Assembly: GCF_002105535.1 (NCBI RefSeq)
Contig: NZ_CP015848.1
Coordinates: forward strand, 3,958,341 to 4,022,340
Length of the DNA: 64,000 nt
Direction of reading: 5' to 3'
DNA from: Magnetospirillum sp. ME-1
GTDB taxonomy: Bacteria > Pseudomonadota > Alphaproteobacteria > Rhodospirillales > Magnetospirillaceae
Below the pieces are notes generated by a model. The model saw nothing but the letters and a program-made list of their open reading frames with translations, was not told the DNA's origin and searched no databases. Both the position numbers and the translations under genes were made by a program. This document shows positions 63,635 to 64,000 of the stretch, piece by piece (the stretch's first letter is position 1; the number at the start of each line of letters is the position of its first letter).

Positions 63635-64000
63635 ATGCCCGAAGCGGCAAGACTGATCCGGCCCGATGACGCCGAATCCATCGTTCGGGGACGCCACGGC
63701 GACCCCTTCGCCGTCCTGGGGCCCCATGGGGTGAAGGGCGGCACGGTGATCCGCACCTTCCAGCCCCAGGCCGAGAGGGTTTTCGTCCTGGCGGGCGGCA
63801 TCGCCACCGAGATGCAGCGGGTCCATGCCGATGGCCTGTTCGCCGTCAAGCTGAAGGTCGCTTCGCCCTATCGGCTTCGAGTGGTGCGTCCCGATGGCGG
63901 GGTCGAGGAGTTCGACGACCCCTATCGCTTTGCGCCGATCCTGGGCGAGCTCGACCTGCATCTGCTGCGCGAAGGCACCCATCTGCGCACCTTCGAGAAG
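63635..64000 (+). CDS. glgB: 1,4-alpha-glucan branching enzyme, N-terminal fragment
   Basis: The first 122 codons of an ORF that runs off the window. ATG 63635 is preceded by AGGAGGGGG. The sequence GRHGDPFAVLGPHGVKGGTVIR and VEEFDDPYRFAPILGELDLHLL is the N1/CBM48 part of GlgB, which makes the alpha-1,6 branches in glycogen. The catalytic barrel lies beyond the window. Confidence 0.93.
   Translation, partial: MPEAARLIRPDDAESIVRGRHGDPFAVLGPHGVKGGTVIRTFQPQAERVFVLAGGIATEMQRVHADGLFAVKLKVASPYRLRVVRPDGGVEEFDDPYRFAPILGELDLHLLREGTHLRTFEK

Overview
The window is a contiguous piece of a high-GC alphaproteobacterial chromosome, most likely Magnetospirillum or a close Rhodospirillaceae relative. This is inferred from four things: the ribosomal operon order (adk after secY, no rpsD before rpoA), hopanoid genes hpnN-K-L, several bacteriohemerythrin proteins, and a nitrous oxide reductase cluster of the clade II type. 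I cannot name the species from the sequence alone. No tRNA, rRNA, insertion sequence, phage gene or CRISPR array was seen.

1-16.6 kb is the translation block. The 3' end of tuf has a strong terminator and is then separated from rpsJ by a hemerythrin-histidine kinase gene and about 700 bases of lower-GC DNA carrying a likely S10 promoter. Next comes the S10-spc-alpha array, rpsJ to rplO, then secY-adk, then rpsM-rpsK-rpoA-rplQ. A near-consensus promoter sits before rpsM and a very strong hairpin terminator lies between rpoA and rplQ.

16.7-30.5 kb holds a TPR methyltransferase, a minus-strand set (rluC-like, HAD phosphatase, AsmA-like, ATP12-like), a PAS chemoreceptor, the translationally coupled hopanoid cluster hpnN-hpnK-hpnL, and a membrane Cache-type sensor with no output domain.

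30.5-40.3 kb is a sensory island. After ygiQ come a three-PAS histidine kinase, an 870-residue protein joining a metallo-beta-lactamase fold, two cyclic-nucleotide-type domains and a hemerythrin, a zinc-sensor diguanylate cyclase overlapping a cNMP-EAL phosphodiesterase, a small unknown protein, and a free-standing bacteriohemerythrin. Together these look like an oxygen/redox/zinc to c-di-GMP signalling unit and are the best candidate for an undescribed system.

40.4-55.9 kb is copper handling and N2O respiration. A small DUF2946-like protein, PCu(A)C, a TlpA-like thioredoxin and SCO1 lie beside nosZ, followed by two diheme cytochromes c, then nosB, nosD, nosG, nosH, nosF, nosL and nosY. Immediately downstream and overlapping are ubiE/menG, menA and an SBF-family transporter. 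The layout suggests menaquinol to NosGH to cytochrome c to NosZ electron flow, with the last quinone-synthesis steps encoded in the same operon. A palindromic dispersed repeat interrupts the operon between nosL and nosY; a second copy lies near 61 kb.

55.9-64 kb carries an acuI-type reductase, a second chemoreceptor, a DUF898-M48 peptidase pair, msrP-msrQ with a small secreted cysteine protein, a small membrane protein, and the 5' end of glgB.
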